Source: Flavobacterium sp. Root186
Lineage (GTDB): Bacteria > Bacteroidota > Bacteroidia > Flavobacteriales > Flavobacteriaceae
DNA length: 64,000 nt
Assembly: GCF_001428525.1 (NCBI RefSeq)
Contig: NZ_LMHW01000014.1
Coordinates: 369,001-433,000 of the forward strand
Direction of reading: 5' to 3'
The notes under the pieces were generated by a model. The model had not been told where the DNA came from. It ran no database searches and saw nothing but the letters and a program-made list of their open reading frames with translations. Positions within the stretch are counted from its first letter, which is position 1. Every line of letters begins with the position of its first letter. Both the position numbers and the translations under genes were made by a program. This document shows positions 8,704-16,416 of this stretch, in pieces.

Positions 8704-8730
8704 TTTTCTATACTATTAAGTTGTGTAGTA

Positions 8731-8738
8731 CAAATTTA
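8731..8738 (-). promoter_or_regulatory. -7 promoter box for rpiB
   Basis: On the minus strand TAAATTTG fits TAnnTTTG and lies 27 bases ahead of the rpiB ATG. No convincing -33 TTG was found. Confidence 0.4.
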
Positions 8739-8753
8739 CTCAATTAATAAATG

Positions 8754-8862
8754 TTTGCCACGAATTATACCAATTTTCACAAATTTCTTTTCTTCTTTTA
8801 GTTTTAAACTATTTTTAAAAGATCGAATAGAATTACTGTACATTCGTAAAATTCGTGGCAAA
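8754..8862. repeat. Intergenic inverted repeat
   Basis: The arms TTTGCCACGAATT (8754-8766) and AATTCGTGGCAAA (8850-8862) are perfect 13-bp complements. Similar short-word inverted repeats recur in other divergent gaps of this window. Confidence 0.6.
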
Positions 8863-8870
8863 AAAACTAA

Positions 8871-9480
8871 AATCATAACTAACATAATATCAAAAACTTA
8901 TCACTTATCAACATTTTTGATAAGTATATAAGTATCTCATAATCAATAAAGAATAAACAGAATATTTGTTAAATTTTTAGAATGTTAATAGCTGTTCGTA
9001 ATTCGTTGATATTCAATTAACTTTAAGTTAACATTATTTGTTAATAAGTCCGCAAAGAAAATTAGAAGTTTTTTTTGGTTGTGTCGAAAAAAAACCTAAT
9101 CCAAAACCGTAATTAAAAATCCTAATAAAGTTTCAGTAATTTTTAGAAAAGTTATCAATATCAAAAATGCCATTTTCAACAAATAGCAGCATATGAACTT
9201 ATCTACAAAATGAATCTATTTTTGGTTGTCAACCGTTGTTAATTAAAATATAAAAAGTCTTATAAATTAATCTTTTAGCTAAATATAAGTATGTTGATAA
9301 CTCCCAATAACTAAGAGAAACTTCATTTCAATACTTTTAAAAATAAATTTATTCGACATATTAACAAGCTATAATAACCATCAAAAATTAATTAAATTTA
9401 AAATTTCTTTTTTGTTGTATTTAATATATGTTGAAAACTATTTAAGTTGAAAAAGGAAAAAAAAATTTGAGTTTAAAAAA
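8871..9480. other. AT-rich non-coding gap with DnaA-box-like sites (candidate oriC)
   Basis: No gene was found between 8704 and 9652. Within it, the 9-mer TTATCAACA, one change from the DnaA box TTATCCACA, occurs at 8905-8913 (plus) and 9292-9300 (minus); TTATCTACA is at 9199-9207 and TTATCAATA at 9152-9160. A further TTATCAACA copy (minus) is at 8128-8136 just left of rpiB. The 8905 box is part of the palindrome ACTTATCAA-CATTT-TTGATAAGT (8903-8925). Surrounding bases are extremely AT rich. Genes point away on both sides. The call of a replication origin is inference; see findings. Confidence 0.35.
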
Positions 9481-9489
9481 AAGAATGAT

Positions 9490-9554
9490 TTTAAACGATT
9501 TTAAGAGGATTGTTCAGATTGTCCAGAATTTGCTGAACTTCTTCGAAATCGTTT
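9490..9554 (-). pseudogene. Duplicated 3' end of the DUF2007 gene
   Basis: This 65-bp block is identical to 11152-11216. Read on the minus strand it encodes the last 20 or so residues of the DUF2007 protein (ending NNPLKIV) and its stop codon, but no upstream part of that gene is present here. It marks the left edge of the segment carrying the T9SS-exported protein gene. Confidence 0.85.
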
Positions 9555-9652
9555 AGATAGATCATAGTTTGTTACTATTAAATTTAAAAATAAATTTCTT
9601 ATTTAATTTCTTGTTAATAGATTATATATTTACTGAAATTATAAAATAGATT

Positions 9653-11101
9653 ATGAAAAAAACTTTACTCTTAATTTTATTTCCTTTATTAAGTTTTAGC
9701 CAAACTAAAATTGGTGAAGATATTTTAGGAAAATATGCAGCAAGTACAAATATGACCCCAATTTTTGGTTGTAATGTTGCAATTTCAGGCGATGGAAACG
9801 TTGTATCAATTGGAGATGATAATTATGCTAATTGGGCTGGAACTGCTTGGATTTATAAAAATACAGCAGGAAATTGGAACTTGTTGGGTCAAAAATTTTC
9901 TACAGGAGACACAGGTGATGGAAAAGGCAGCAGTGTTTCTCTATCTGATGATGGAAATACTGTAGCTGTTGGTTCTTCTCAAGACGCACGAAATTATGGC
10001 ACTGTTGGATATACTCAAGTTTTTCAAAACATCAATGGAACTTGGACTCAAATTGGACTTGATATAAAAGGAAAGCTTGCTCGTGAATATAGTGGTTCTA
10101 GTGTTTCCCTTTCTGGAGATGGATCGACTGTTGCCATAGGTTCTCCAGGAAATAGTGATAAAATTTTTAATCAAGGCTGCGTTCGCGTTTATAAAAATGT
10201 AGGAGGTATATGGACCCAAGTAGGAGCTGATCTTTATGGTAATGTATCTGGCGGTTCATTTGGATTGAAAGTTTCATTATCAAGTGATGGACAAACAATG
10301 GCTATTGGTAGTTCTAAAGATTCTTTTTATGTATATAAAAATATAGCAGGTACATGGACTTTAGTAGGAGAATTTGAAGGTGTATATTATAATTTCTGTC
10401 TATCTTCTGATGGGTCTACAATCGCTGCTGTTTCTTATTTTATGACTACTGATAAAGAAACAGGATCTGATATAAGATTAAGATATGTTAAAATGATGCG
10501 CTTTATAAATGGTTCCTGGACTCAAGTAGGAACTAATAAAGTTCAAAAATATAGATTAGATGGAGCCGGAGACAGTATTTCATTATCCGGAGATGGTTCA
10601 ATTCTTGCAATAGGGGCTGCGGGTGCTACTAAATGGTTAGGTGATGAGTTTGGAACTGTTAGTGTTTATCAGGAAAATGCTGGTGATTGGACACAAATTG
10701 GTGTAGATATTTTAGGAAAAAAAAATTATGATTTAAAAGGAGGTCAAATTATGCTTTCAAAAAATGGAAATAAACTACTAATTGGTTATCCATACGATGA
10801 TAATTCTGTAGGTGTAGATGCCGGAGCGATCAGAGTTTATGATTTGTCTCCCGTTTTAAATACGAATAGTTTTGTAATGTCAAATTCTGTAATTTACCCT
10901 AATCCAGCTTCAGAGACGGTGAATATTAGTTTAGCAGAAGGTTTAGCCTTAGAAAAAGTAAATATTTATAATACTTTAGGACAATTATTAAAAACTGAAA
11001 AAAGTACTAGTATTAATATAAATTATTTATCCAAAGGAGTTTACTATTTTGAAATAATTACAGATAAAGGAAAAGCTTCTAAGACAATTGTTGTAAAATA
11101 A
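9653..11101 (+). CDS. T9SS type A exported protein with repeated LSxDGxTVAIG blades
   Basis: The 482-residue protein has a signal peptide (MKKTLLLILFPLLSFSQ) and at least six repeats of a pattern like VSLSGDGSTVAIGS followed by GTVxVYKNxxGxWTQxG, which suggests a beta-propeller. The last about 75 residues (VIYPNPASETVNI, IYNTLGQLLKTE, LSKGVYYFEI, KTIVVK) are a standard type A (Por_Secre_tail) sorting domain for export by the type IX system and attachment to the surface. Its ligand is unknown. The gene is flanked by a 65-bp direct repeat copied from the neighbouring DUF2007 gene and is more AT rich than the housekeeping genes, so it may be a recent arrival. Confidence 0.85.
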   Translation: MKKTLLLILFPLLSFSQTKIGEDILGKYAASTNMTPIFGCNVAISGDGNVVSIGDDNYANWAGTAWIYKNTAGNWNLLGQKFSTGDTGDGKGSSVSLSDDGNTVAVGSSQDARNYGTVGYTQVFQNINGTWTQIGLDIKGKLAREYSGSSVSLSGDGSTVAIGSPGNSDKIFNQGCVRVYKNVGGIWTQVGADLYGNVSGGSFGLKVSLSSDGQTMAIGSSKDSFYVYKNIAGTWTLVGEFEGVYYNFCLSSDGSTIAAVSYFMTTDKETGSDIRLRYVKMMRFINGSWTQVGTNKVQKYRLDGAGDSISLSGDGSILAIGAAGATKWLGDEFGTVSVYQENAGDWTQIGVDILGKKNYDLKGGQIMLSKNGNKLLIGYPYDDNSVGVDAGAIRVYDLSPVLNTNSFVMSNSVIYPNPASETVNISLAEGLALEKVNIYNTLGQLLKTEKSTSININYLSKGVYYFEIITDKGKASKTIVVK

Positions 11102-11112
11102 ATTTATAATTT

Positions 11113-11141
11113 AAAGGCTATCAATTCGATAGCCTTTTTTT
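11113..11141 (+). terminator. Terminator of the T9SS-exported protein gene
   Basis: AAAGGCTATC-AATTC-GATAGCCTTT is a perfect 10-bp hairpin followed by T residues. Confidence 0.85.
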
Positions 11142-11152
11142 ATTTTAAGAGT

Positions 11153-11386
11153 TTAAACGATTTTAAGAGGATTGTTCAGATTGTCCAGAATTTGCTGAAC
11201 TTCTTCGAAATCGTTTGGATGAACTTTAAGTTTGATTCCTCCCACGGCATTTGAGTAAAGCGGCATAACAGAAAGTGTCATTTCATTTTCGAAAAAATAT
11301 GGGATTTCTTGTTGCTCCAGTAAGTGTTTGAGAACCACTGTTTCGTGAAGATAATTGAATACGGCGATTGTCTTAAAGCTTTTCAT
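11153..11386 (-). CDS. DUF2007 family small protein
   Basis: The 77-residue product (MKSFKTIAVFNYLHETVVLK, then EQQEIPYFFENE, then GGIKLKVHPNDFEEVQQIL) matches the DUF2007 putative signal-transducing family: an alpha/beta fold with similarity in layout to PII-like or ACT-like domains. Its partner is unknown. There is no signal peptide. Its last 65 bases including the stop are duplicated at 9490-9554, so the segment to its left was probably inserted at its 3' end without breaking it. Confidence 0.8.
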   Translation of the reverse strand: MKSFKTIAVFNYLHETVVLKHLLEQQEIPYFFENEMTLSVMPLYSNAVGGIKLKVHPNDFEEVQQILDNLNNPLKIV

Positions 11387-11496
11387 ATGAGGTCTTTTTG
11401 TAAATGTACGAAAAGTTATATTTTTAATAATTCTATTTGTTAAAAAGAATTATCTGATTTCTTATTTGTAATTTTAAACCTTATAAGAAAAGATAT

Positions 11497-13677
11497 ATGA
11501 GTAAGAAAATTAGAAAGCCGATAAAAAAAGAGAAAGATTTCTCTGGGAAGATCCTTAAGATTTTATCGCAAAATGCCAATAAGCCATTTAATTATAAACA
11601 GATAGGAGCAAAGTTAGAACTTGACGATACAAATAGCAGAAACCAGATTATAAAAGATTTAAAAATTCTGGCAGCTCAAAAGAAGATTGTAGAAACAGAA
11701 CCTGGAAAATATTTAGTAAAAGCGATTAGTCAGGATTATTATGAAGGAACGATAGATATGACGAGTAGAAAAACGGCATATTTTATTTGTGACGAATTTG
11801 AAGAAGATGTTTTTATTCCGACCAATAATTTGAATCGTGCCTTAGATAAAGACAAAGTAAAAGTTTACGTTTATAACCGTAGAAAAGGAAAAAGGCCTGA
11901 AGGTGAAGTAATTGAAGTCGTAGAAAGGGATAAAACAGAATTTGTTGGAGTAATTGATATTCAGGCAAATTTTGCTTTTGTTTCGACTGCAAATCCTAAA
12001 ATGTATACCGATATTTTTATTCCAAAAGATAAAATTGGTGAAGCAGAAAATGGAGATGTAGTTTTAGTAAAGATTGATGACTGGCCAAAAAGAGCTGATA
12101 GTCCGTTTGGATCTGTAATTAGAGTTTTAGGAAAGCCGGGAGAACATAATACAGAGATTCATGCAATTTTAGCAGAATACGGACTGCCTGCAGATTTTCC
12201 GGTAGAAGTAGAGGTTTTTGCACAAAAAATAGATACTTCAATTCAGGAATCTGAGATTGCAAAACGTCGTGATATGCGTGATACGCTTACCTTTACGATA
12301 GATCCAAAAGATGCAAAAGATTTTGATGATGCCTTGTCTTTCAAAAAGTTAGAGAACGGAAATTTCGAAATAGGAATTCATATTGCCGATGTTTCGTATT
12401 ATTTAGAAGAAGGAACGATCCTAGATGATGAAGCGTATCAAAGAGCAACTTCGGTTTATTTGGTAGATAGAGTAGTGCCAATGCTTCCTGAGGTTTTGTC
12501 TAATTTTGCGTGTTCATTGCGTCCGAATGAAGAGAAATATACATTCTCTGCAGTATTTGAAGTTTCTCCAACTTCGCAGGTTGTTAACCAATGGTTTGGA
12601 AGAACAGTAATTTATTCTGACCAGCGTTTTGCTTATGAAGAAGCACAATATATCATTGAAACAAAAGATAATACAATTCCGGTTGATATTTCTATTACCG
12701 GAGAATCTTATGTAGTTTCAGATGAAATTGTCGAGGCAACTTTAAAATTAGATGAGTTAGCGAAGATTTTAAGAAAGAAAAGAATGCAGAATGGTGCTAT
12801 TTCTTTTGATAAAGTTGAAGTAAAGTTTAATTTGAATGAAGAAGGAGAACCAGAAGGAGTTTACTTTAAGATATCAAAAGATGCCAATCATTTGATTGAA
12901 GAATTCATGCTTTTGGCTAATAGAAAAGTGGCTGAATACATTGGAAAACAAAAGAAAACATTTGTTTACAGGATTCACGACGAACCAAACGAAGATAAAT
13001 TAATTGCGATGCAAACCGTAATTGCTAAATTTGGTTATAAAATTGATTTTAGAAATAAAGGCGATATCGCAAAATCATTAAATTCTTTAATGGAAGAAGT
13101 TAATGGTAAAAAAGAGCAAAACTTAATTGATACTCTTGCTATTAGAAGTATGAGTAAAGCCAAATATTCGACAGATAATATTGGCCATTATGGTTTAGCT
13201 TTTGATTATTACAGCCATTTTACATCGCCAATTCGTCGTTATCCAGATGTTATGGTACACCGTTTGCTGCAATATTATCTGGATGGTGGAGCTTCTGTAG
13301 ATGAAGAAACATATGAAACAAAAAGTTTACATTGTTCTAATATGGAAAGTTTAGCGACTAATGCTGAGCGTGACAGTATTAAATACATGCAGGTTAAATA
13401 CATGCAGGATCATCAGGACGAAGAATTCCTGGGCGTTATTTCTGGGGTTACAGAATGGGGAATTTATGTTGAAATCGTTTCTAATAAATGCGAAGGAATG
13501 GTAAGAATCAGAGAAATAAAAGATGATTATTATACTTTCGATGAAAAACAATATGCATTGGTTGGAGCTACTTCAAACAGCATTTTGCAATTAGGAGACG
13601 AAATTTATGTTAAGGTAAAAAATGCCGATTTAGTGAAGAAACAACTGGATTTTCATTTTTTACGAAGAGCAGAATAA
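11497..13677 (+). CDS. rnr: Ribonuclease R (RNB-family 3'-5' exoribonuclease)
   Basis: The 726-residue protein shows the RNase R order: an N-terminal winged-helix region, cold-shock-like RNA-binding segments (residues about 80-220), the RNB catalytic domain starting with the metal-binding DPKDAKDFDDALSF at residue 269, IADVSYYLEEG, ACSLRPNEEKYTFS, YGLAFDYYSHFTSPIRRYPD near residue 570, and a C-terminal S1 domain (ISGVTEWGIYVEIV). It degrades structured RNA processively in the cytoplasm. The four aspartates of the active site are present. DUF2807 and LysE-type genes follow closely on the same strand (23 and 14 bases). Confidence 0.96.
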   Translation: MSKKIRKPIKKEKDFSGKILKILSQNANKPFNYKQIGAKLELDDTNSRNQIIKDLKILAAQKKIVETEPGKYLVKAISQDYYEGTIDMTSRKTAYFICDEFEEDVFIPTNNLNRALDKDKVKVYVYNRRKGKRPEGEVIEVVERDKTEFVGVIDIQANFAFVSTANPKMYTDIFIPKDKIGEAENGDVVLVKIDDWPKRADSPFGSVIRVLGKPGEHNTEIHAILAEYGLPADFPVEVEVFAQKIDTSIQESEIAKRRDMRDTLTFTIDPKDAKDFDDALSFKKLENGNFEIGIHIADVSYYLEEGTILDDEAYQRATSVYLVDRVVPMLPEVLSNFACSLRPNEEKYTFSAVFEVSPTSQVVNQWFGRTVIYSDQRFAYEEAQYIIETKDNTIPVDISITGESYVVSDEIVEATLKLDELAKILRKKRMQNGAISFDKVEVKFNLNEEGEPEGVYFKISKDANHLIEEFMLLANRKVAEYIGKQKKTFVYRIHDEPNEDKLIAMQTVIAKFGYKIDFRNKGDIAKSLNSLMEEVNGKKEQNLIDTLAIRSMSKAKYSTDNIGHYGLAFDYYSHFTSPIRRYPDVMVHRLLQYYLDGGASVDEETYETKSLHCSNMESLATNAERDSIKYMQVKYMQDHQDEEFLGVISGVTEWGIYVEIVSNKCEGMVRIREIKDDYYTFDEKQYALVGATSNSILQLGDEIYVKVKNADLVKKQLDFHFLRRAE

Positions 13678-13700
13678 GTATTAATTAAAAAAATAAAAGT

Positions 13701-14369
13701 ATGAAAAAGCTAATTATTGGAGCAGCAATTTTATTTGTACAAATGTCTTTTGGTCAGGTTACCAAAGAGTTAGGTGATTTTGATACCGTAAAAGTTTACG
13801 ACAAATTAAGTATAAAATTAGTTCCGTCATCTGAAAATAAAGTTGTTATAAAAGGAGCAAGAGAAGCAGAGCTGGAAGCTGTAAATAAAAATGGTGTATT
13901 AAAATTAAGAATGCCTTTTCCTAAACTTCTATCAGGAAATGATCTTGAAGTTACTTTGTATTATAAACATATTGAACTGATTGATGTTAATGAAGGTGCA
14001 GAAGTTATCAGTAAAGAAGCTATAAAAGCAACCTCGTTTAAAGTAAGTGCACAGGAAGGTGGAAAAATTAATGTAGATTTGGATGTTGATAAGCTGAAAG
14101 TAAGTTCGGTTTCAGGCGGAGAAATCACTGCAACCGGTAAAGCAGATAACCTTGATGCAAGTTTAGGAGCGGGCGGATACTTCTTAGGAAGTAAATTAGA
14201 GACGTCTCAAACTAAAGTAAGCGTTTCTGCGGGCGGAAAAGCCGATGTGAATGCATCAACCCTTGTTGACGCAAAAGTAAGCGCAGGAGGCTCTATTTAC
14301 ATTTATGGTAAACCAAAGCAAATAAATCAAAAAACAGTATTTGGAGGTAAAATTGAAGAAGTAAAATAA
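13701..14369 (+). CDS. Secreted DUF2807 (head GIN domain) protein
   Basis: The 222-residue product has a signal peptide (MKKLIIGAAILFVQMSFGQ) and a DUF2807-type repetitive beta-helix: FDTVKVYDKLSIKLVPS, then VNEGAEVIS, and repeated GG-containing turns (SVSGGEITATG, SLGAGGYFLGS, SVSAGGKADVNAS, KVSAGGSIYIYG). Members are periplasmic or surface proteins of unknown role in Bacteroidetes. It follows rnr by 23 bases, so it may share its transcript. Confidence 0.85.
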   Translation: MKKLIIGAAILFVQMSFGQVTKELGDFDTVKVYDKLSIKLVPSSENKVVIKGAREAELEAVNKNGVLKLRMPFPKLLSGNDLEVTLYYKHIELIDVNEGAEVISKEAIKATSFKVSAQEGGKINVDLDVDKLKVSSVSGGEITATGKADNLDASLGAGGYFLGSKLETSQTKVSVSAGGKADVNASTLVDAKVSAGGSIYIYGKPKQINQKTVFGGKIEEVK

Positions 14370-14383
14370 CAACTAGTAATTTG

Positions 14384-15064
14384 ATGATAAATGATATTCT
14401 GGCTGGACTGCCATGGGGACTTTTTCTAAGCTTTATGGTGGGTCCGGTATTTTTTATACTATTAGAAACCAGTATTACAAAAGGATTCAGAGCAGCAATT
14501 GTCTTTGATCTTGGTGTAGTTCTAGGTGATATTTTTTTTATAGCAATTGCCTATTTAGGAAGTTACAGATTAATTCAGAGTTTAAAAGATAAACCTGCCC
14601 TGTTCATTTTTGGTGGCATAATTATGCTGGCTTACGGCATAATTTCTTTTGTAAGATTAAGAAATGAAGAAAAAATTGATGATGAAGAAATTGACCGTGA
14701 TATTATAAAAAGAAATTACGGAAGTTTATTTATTAAAGGCTTTTTACTTAACGTTATCAACATTGGAGTTTTAGGTTTTTGGTTAGCTGTTATCATTTCA
14801 GTTGGACCAAAATTGGAAATGCAAAACTCAAGAATGATTACTTTTTTTACTTCTGTAATTATAACATATTTGTTAGTTGACTGTCTTAAAATATTATTAG
14901 CCAAACAATTAAAATCTAAAATGACCCCAACTAATATCCTAAAAATCAAAAAAGGAATTAGTATAGTTTTAATGGTTTTTGGAGTAGTGTTAATAACTCA
15001 AGGCTGGTTTCCAAAAGAAAAAGAAATGGTTAAAAATGCTTTCGAAAAGATTGAAAATAAGTAG
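14384..15064 (+). CDS. LysE/RhtB-family amino acid exporter
   Basis: The 226-residue protein has about six hydrophobic helices and the LysE N-terminal signature (GLPWGLFLSFMVGPVFFILLE), ending the first helix pair, followed by KGFRAAIVFDLGVVLGDIFFI. The family exports amino acids or related small molecules through the inner membrane by proton exchange. The substrate cannot be told. An in-frame TTG at 14381 precedes the ATG used here. It is 14 bases after the DUF2807 gene and is followed by a terminator. Confidence 0.85.
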   Translation: MINDILAGLPWGLFLSFMVGPVFFILLETSITKGFRAAIVFDLGVVLGDIFFIAIAYLGSYRLIQSLKDKPALFIFGGIIMLAYGIISFVRLRNEEKIDDEEIDRDIIKRNYGSLFIKGFLLNVINIGVLGFWLAVIISVGPKLEMQNSRMITFFTSVIITYLLVDCLKILLAKQLKSKMTPTNILKIKKGISIVLMVFGVVLITQGWFPKEKEMVKNAFEKIENK

Positions 15065-15091
15065 TTGTTAATAACTCAAAAATATAAAATT

Positions 15092-15118
15092 AAACCTCTG
15101 AATTTCAGAGGTTTTTTT
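15092..15118 (+). terminator. Terminator after the LysE-type gene
   Basis: AAACCTCTG-AATTT-CAGAGGTTT followed by T residues; perfect 9-bp stem. Confidence 0.85.
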
Positions 15119-15128
15119 GTGTTTATAA

Positions 15129-15154
15129 GTCATTGCGAGGAACGAAGCAATCTC
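15129..15154. repeat. Single arm of a dispersed GTCATTNCGAGGAACGA intergenic repeat
   Basis: GTCATTGCGAGGAACGAAGC is a close relative of the arms of the inverted repeat at 30126-30227. Only one arm is present here. Confidence 0.5.
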
Positions 15155-15233
15155 ACTAAGTTATTCACACAAAGTTTGTCACTTCGAAAAAATTAAGCAT
15201 AAAAAAAGAGACACATTTCTGTATCTCTTTTAG

Positions 15234-15304
15234 AGGCATCGTCCGGATTCGAACCGGAGTAGGAGCTTTTGCAGAGCCCAGCCTAGCCGCTCGGCCACGA
15301 CGCC
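15234..15304 (-). tRNA. tRNA-Cys (GCA)
   Basis: The 71-nt minus-strand sequence folds as a tRNA: acceptor GGCGTCG pairs with CGATGCC, D-stem GCC/GGC, anticodon stem GGGCT/AGCTC with loop CTGCAAA (anticodon GCA), T-stem TCCGG/CCGGA with loop TTCGAAT, and discriminator T, as expected for tRNA-Cys. CCA is not encoded. Confidence 0.95.
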
Positions 15305-15398
15305 ATTGCTTGAACGGATGGCAAAAGTAACTAAAATCTTTAAAATTCAAAAGTTTCATATGAACTATTTTGAAAAAATACGATTTTAGATAAAATAA

Positions 15399-15758
15399 TT
15401 ACTTTCTAATTTCCGTCATTTTTATGGTAACTGATTCAACATCACCGCCAATAGGAGGATTTATTTTAGAAACCCAAACTGTTGTTTTTTCTACAGTTTC
15501 TATCTCTGCAAGTACACGATTGTTGATTCTTTTAGCCACATGTTCTAATAAATGCGAACGAATTGCCATTTCTTCGGCAACAATTTTATTCAAATGAACA
15601 TAATCAACAGTATCTAAAAGATGATCTGTATCGGCTGATTTTTGAAGATTAGTTTTCACTTTTAGATCTACAGTATAATCAGATCCTATTTTTCCTTCTT
15701 CAATTAAACATCCGTGGTAAGAAAAAGTACGGATATTTTTAAGTTTTATAATTCCCAT
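15399..15758 (-). CDS. folB: Dihydroneopterin aldolase
   Basis: The 119-residue product is of FolB size and has the expected elements: KLKNIRTFSYHGCLIEEGKIG with the YHG and acidic residues near the start, VDYVHLNKIVAEEM in the middle, RSHLLEHVAKRI, and the KINPPIGGDVESV substrate-loop near the C-terminus. The enzyme converts dihydroneopterin to 6-hydroxymethyl-dihydropterin in folate synthesis. It is downstream of the toxin-antitoxin pair on the same strand; the original (unmutated) toxin frame would end 2 bases before the folB start, so all three could be one transcript. Confidence 0.9.
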   Translation of the reverse strand: MGIIKLKNIRTFSYHGCLIEEGKIGSDYTVDLKVKTNLQKSADTDHLLDTVDYVHLNKIVAEEMAIRSHLLEHVAKRINNRVLAEIETVEKTTVWVSKINPPIGGDVESVTIKMTEIRK

Positions 15759-15760
15759 TT

Positions 15761-16069
15761 TTATAATTTTATTCTTGTAGTATTTGGATCTTGATAATTA
15801 GAAGTTACAGCTTAAATAGAAACTAATTTATTATCTTCATCAACTGTAAAATGAATAATGTAAGGGAATTTTCTCAAAGGTAAAGTTCGAACGATATTGT
15901 ATTTCTCTTCAAAAAAAGGAATACTTTTTAGTGTATTGCTATAACTTTTAAATTCTAAATAGAATAATTTTCCTAATCCTTTACTTTTATTTTCGTAATA
16001 ATATGCTGCTTCATCAACTTCAAGTTTAGCTCGTGAAAGTATTTGAAGCTTAAAATTTTCTAGAGCCAT
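15761..16069 (-). pseudogene. ParE/RelE-type toxin truncated by an in-frame TAA
   Basis: The open part (16069-15815, stop 15814-15812) gives 85 residues with the RelE/ParE pattern: RAKLEVDEAAYYYENKSKGLG, FYLEFKSYSNTL, then VRTLPLRKFPYIIHFTVDE. It stops after VSI. The frame continues past the TAA for 16 more codons (AVTSNYQDPNTTRIKL) to a second TAA at 15763-15761. This is just what an intact ParE C-terminus looks like (usually IYAV...NP), so the stop has most likely replaced a Tyr or His codon. The missing tail holds the last strand and catalytic or DNA-gyrase-facing residues, so the toxin is probably weak or dead. Confidence 0.75.
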
Positions 16070-16275
16070 TTTTTATCCATCTCTTTTTCAAAATCCTCCC
16101 AACTTATATAATCTTCTGGCTTAGCATTCTTTATCCTTTCTAAAACTATTTCTTGCTGCCATAATGGAATTTTATTTGTGGTGTTTTCATCAATAGAAAC
16201 ATCAGGAACATGCTTAAAAAAACTAATAAAAGTTTCGTAAAAATCGTCTGGAATTGTAACAGTTAATTGTCTCAT
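16060..16275 (-). CDS. Antitoxin of a ParDE/RelBE-like pair
   Basis: The 71-residue product begins MRQLTVTIPDDFYETFISFF, a ribbon-helix-like strand and helix, and ends in an acidic helix (YISWEDFEKEMDKKWL). It overlaps the toxin gene by 10 bases, the usual antitoxin-first order. An in-frame TTG at 16284 lies upstream, but the ATG at 16275 fits the TATTTTTG box at 16300-16293. It would bind both its own promoter and the toxin; with the toxin truncated its role may now be only regulatory or none. Confidence 0.65.
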   Translation of the reverse strand: MRQLTVTIPDDFYETFISFFKHVPDVSIDENTTNKIPLWQQEIVLERIKNAKPEDYISWEDFEKEMDKKWL

Positions 16276-16292
16276 AATTCTCAATATTTATA

Positions 16293-16300
16293 CAAAAATA
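16293..16300 (-). promoter_or_regulatory. -7 promoter box for the antitoxin-toxin-folB unit
   Basis: On the minus strand TATTTTTG fits TAnnTTTG and lies 17 bases before the antitoxin ATG. Confidence 0.45.
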
Positions 16301-16311
16301 CTAAATAATTT

Positions 16312-16381
16312 GTTTCAGGTTTCACGTTTAAAGTTTCAGGTTATGCGCCACTTAAATAACTTTAAACCTGAAACCTGAAAC
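16312..16381. repeat. Inverted repeat in the antitoxin/glnS divergent gap
   Basis: Arms 16312-16334 and 16359-16381 are 23 bases long with one mismatch and are built from the word CCTGAAAC. The same word pile-up is seen at 27981-28013. The hairpin abuts the T tract and -7 box in front of glnS. Confidence 0.7.
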
Positions 16382-16389
16382 CTTTTTTT

Positions 16390-16397
16390 TATCTTTG
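16390..16397 (+). promoter_or_regulatory. -7 promoter box for glnS
   Basis: TATCTTTG fits TAnnTTTG and lies 19 bases ahead of the glnS ATG. The -33 region falls inside the inverted repeat arm and has no clear TTG. Confidence 0.5.
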
Positions 16398-16416
16398 CTA
16401 AAATTACTATAAAATA

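Larger units (their letters stand above)
9490..11216. repeat. 65-bp direct repeats flanking the T9SS protein gene (9490-9554 and 11152-11216)
   Basis: The two copies are identical over 65 bases, from TTTAAACGATT to AAATCGTTT. The right copy is the native 3' end of the DUF2007 gene; the left copy is a stranded fragment. Between them lie 1.6 kb containing one promoterless-looking leader, the T9SS gene and its terminator. Confidence 0.9.

Noticed and set aside
9653..11101. Transposon cargo bounded by target-site duplications
   Set aside because: The duplication is 65 bp, no terminal inverted repeats or transposase were found, so only an insertion of unknown mechanism is claimed.
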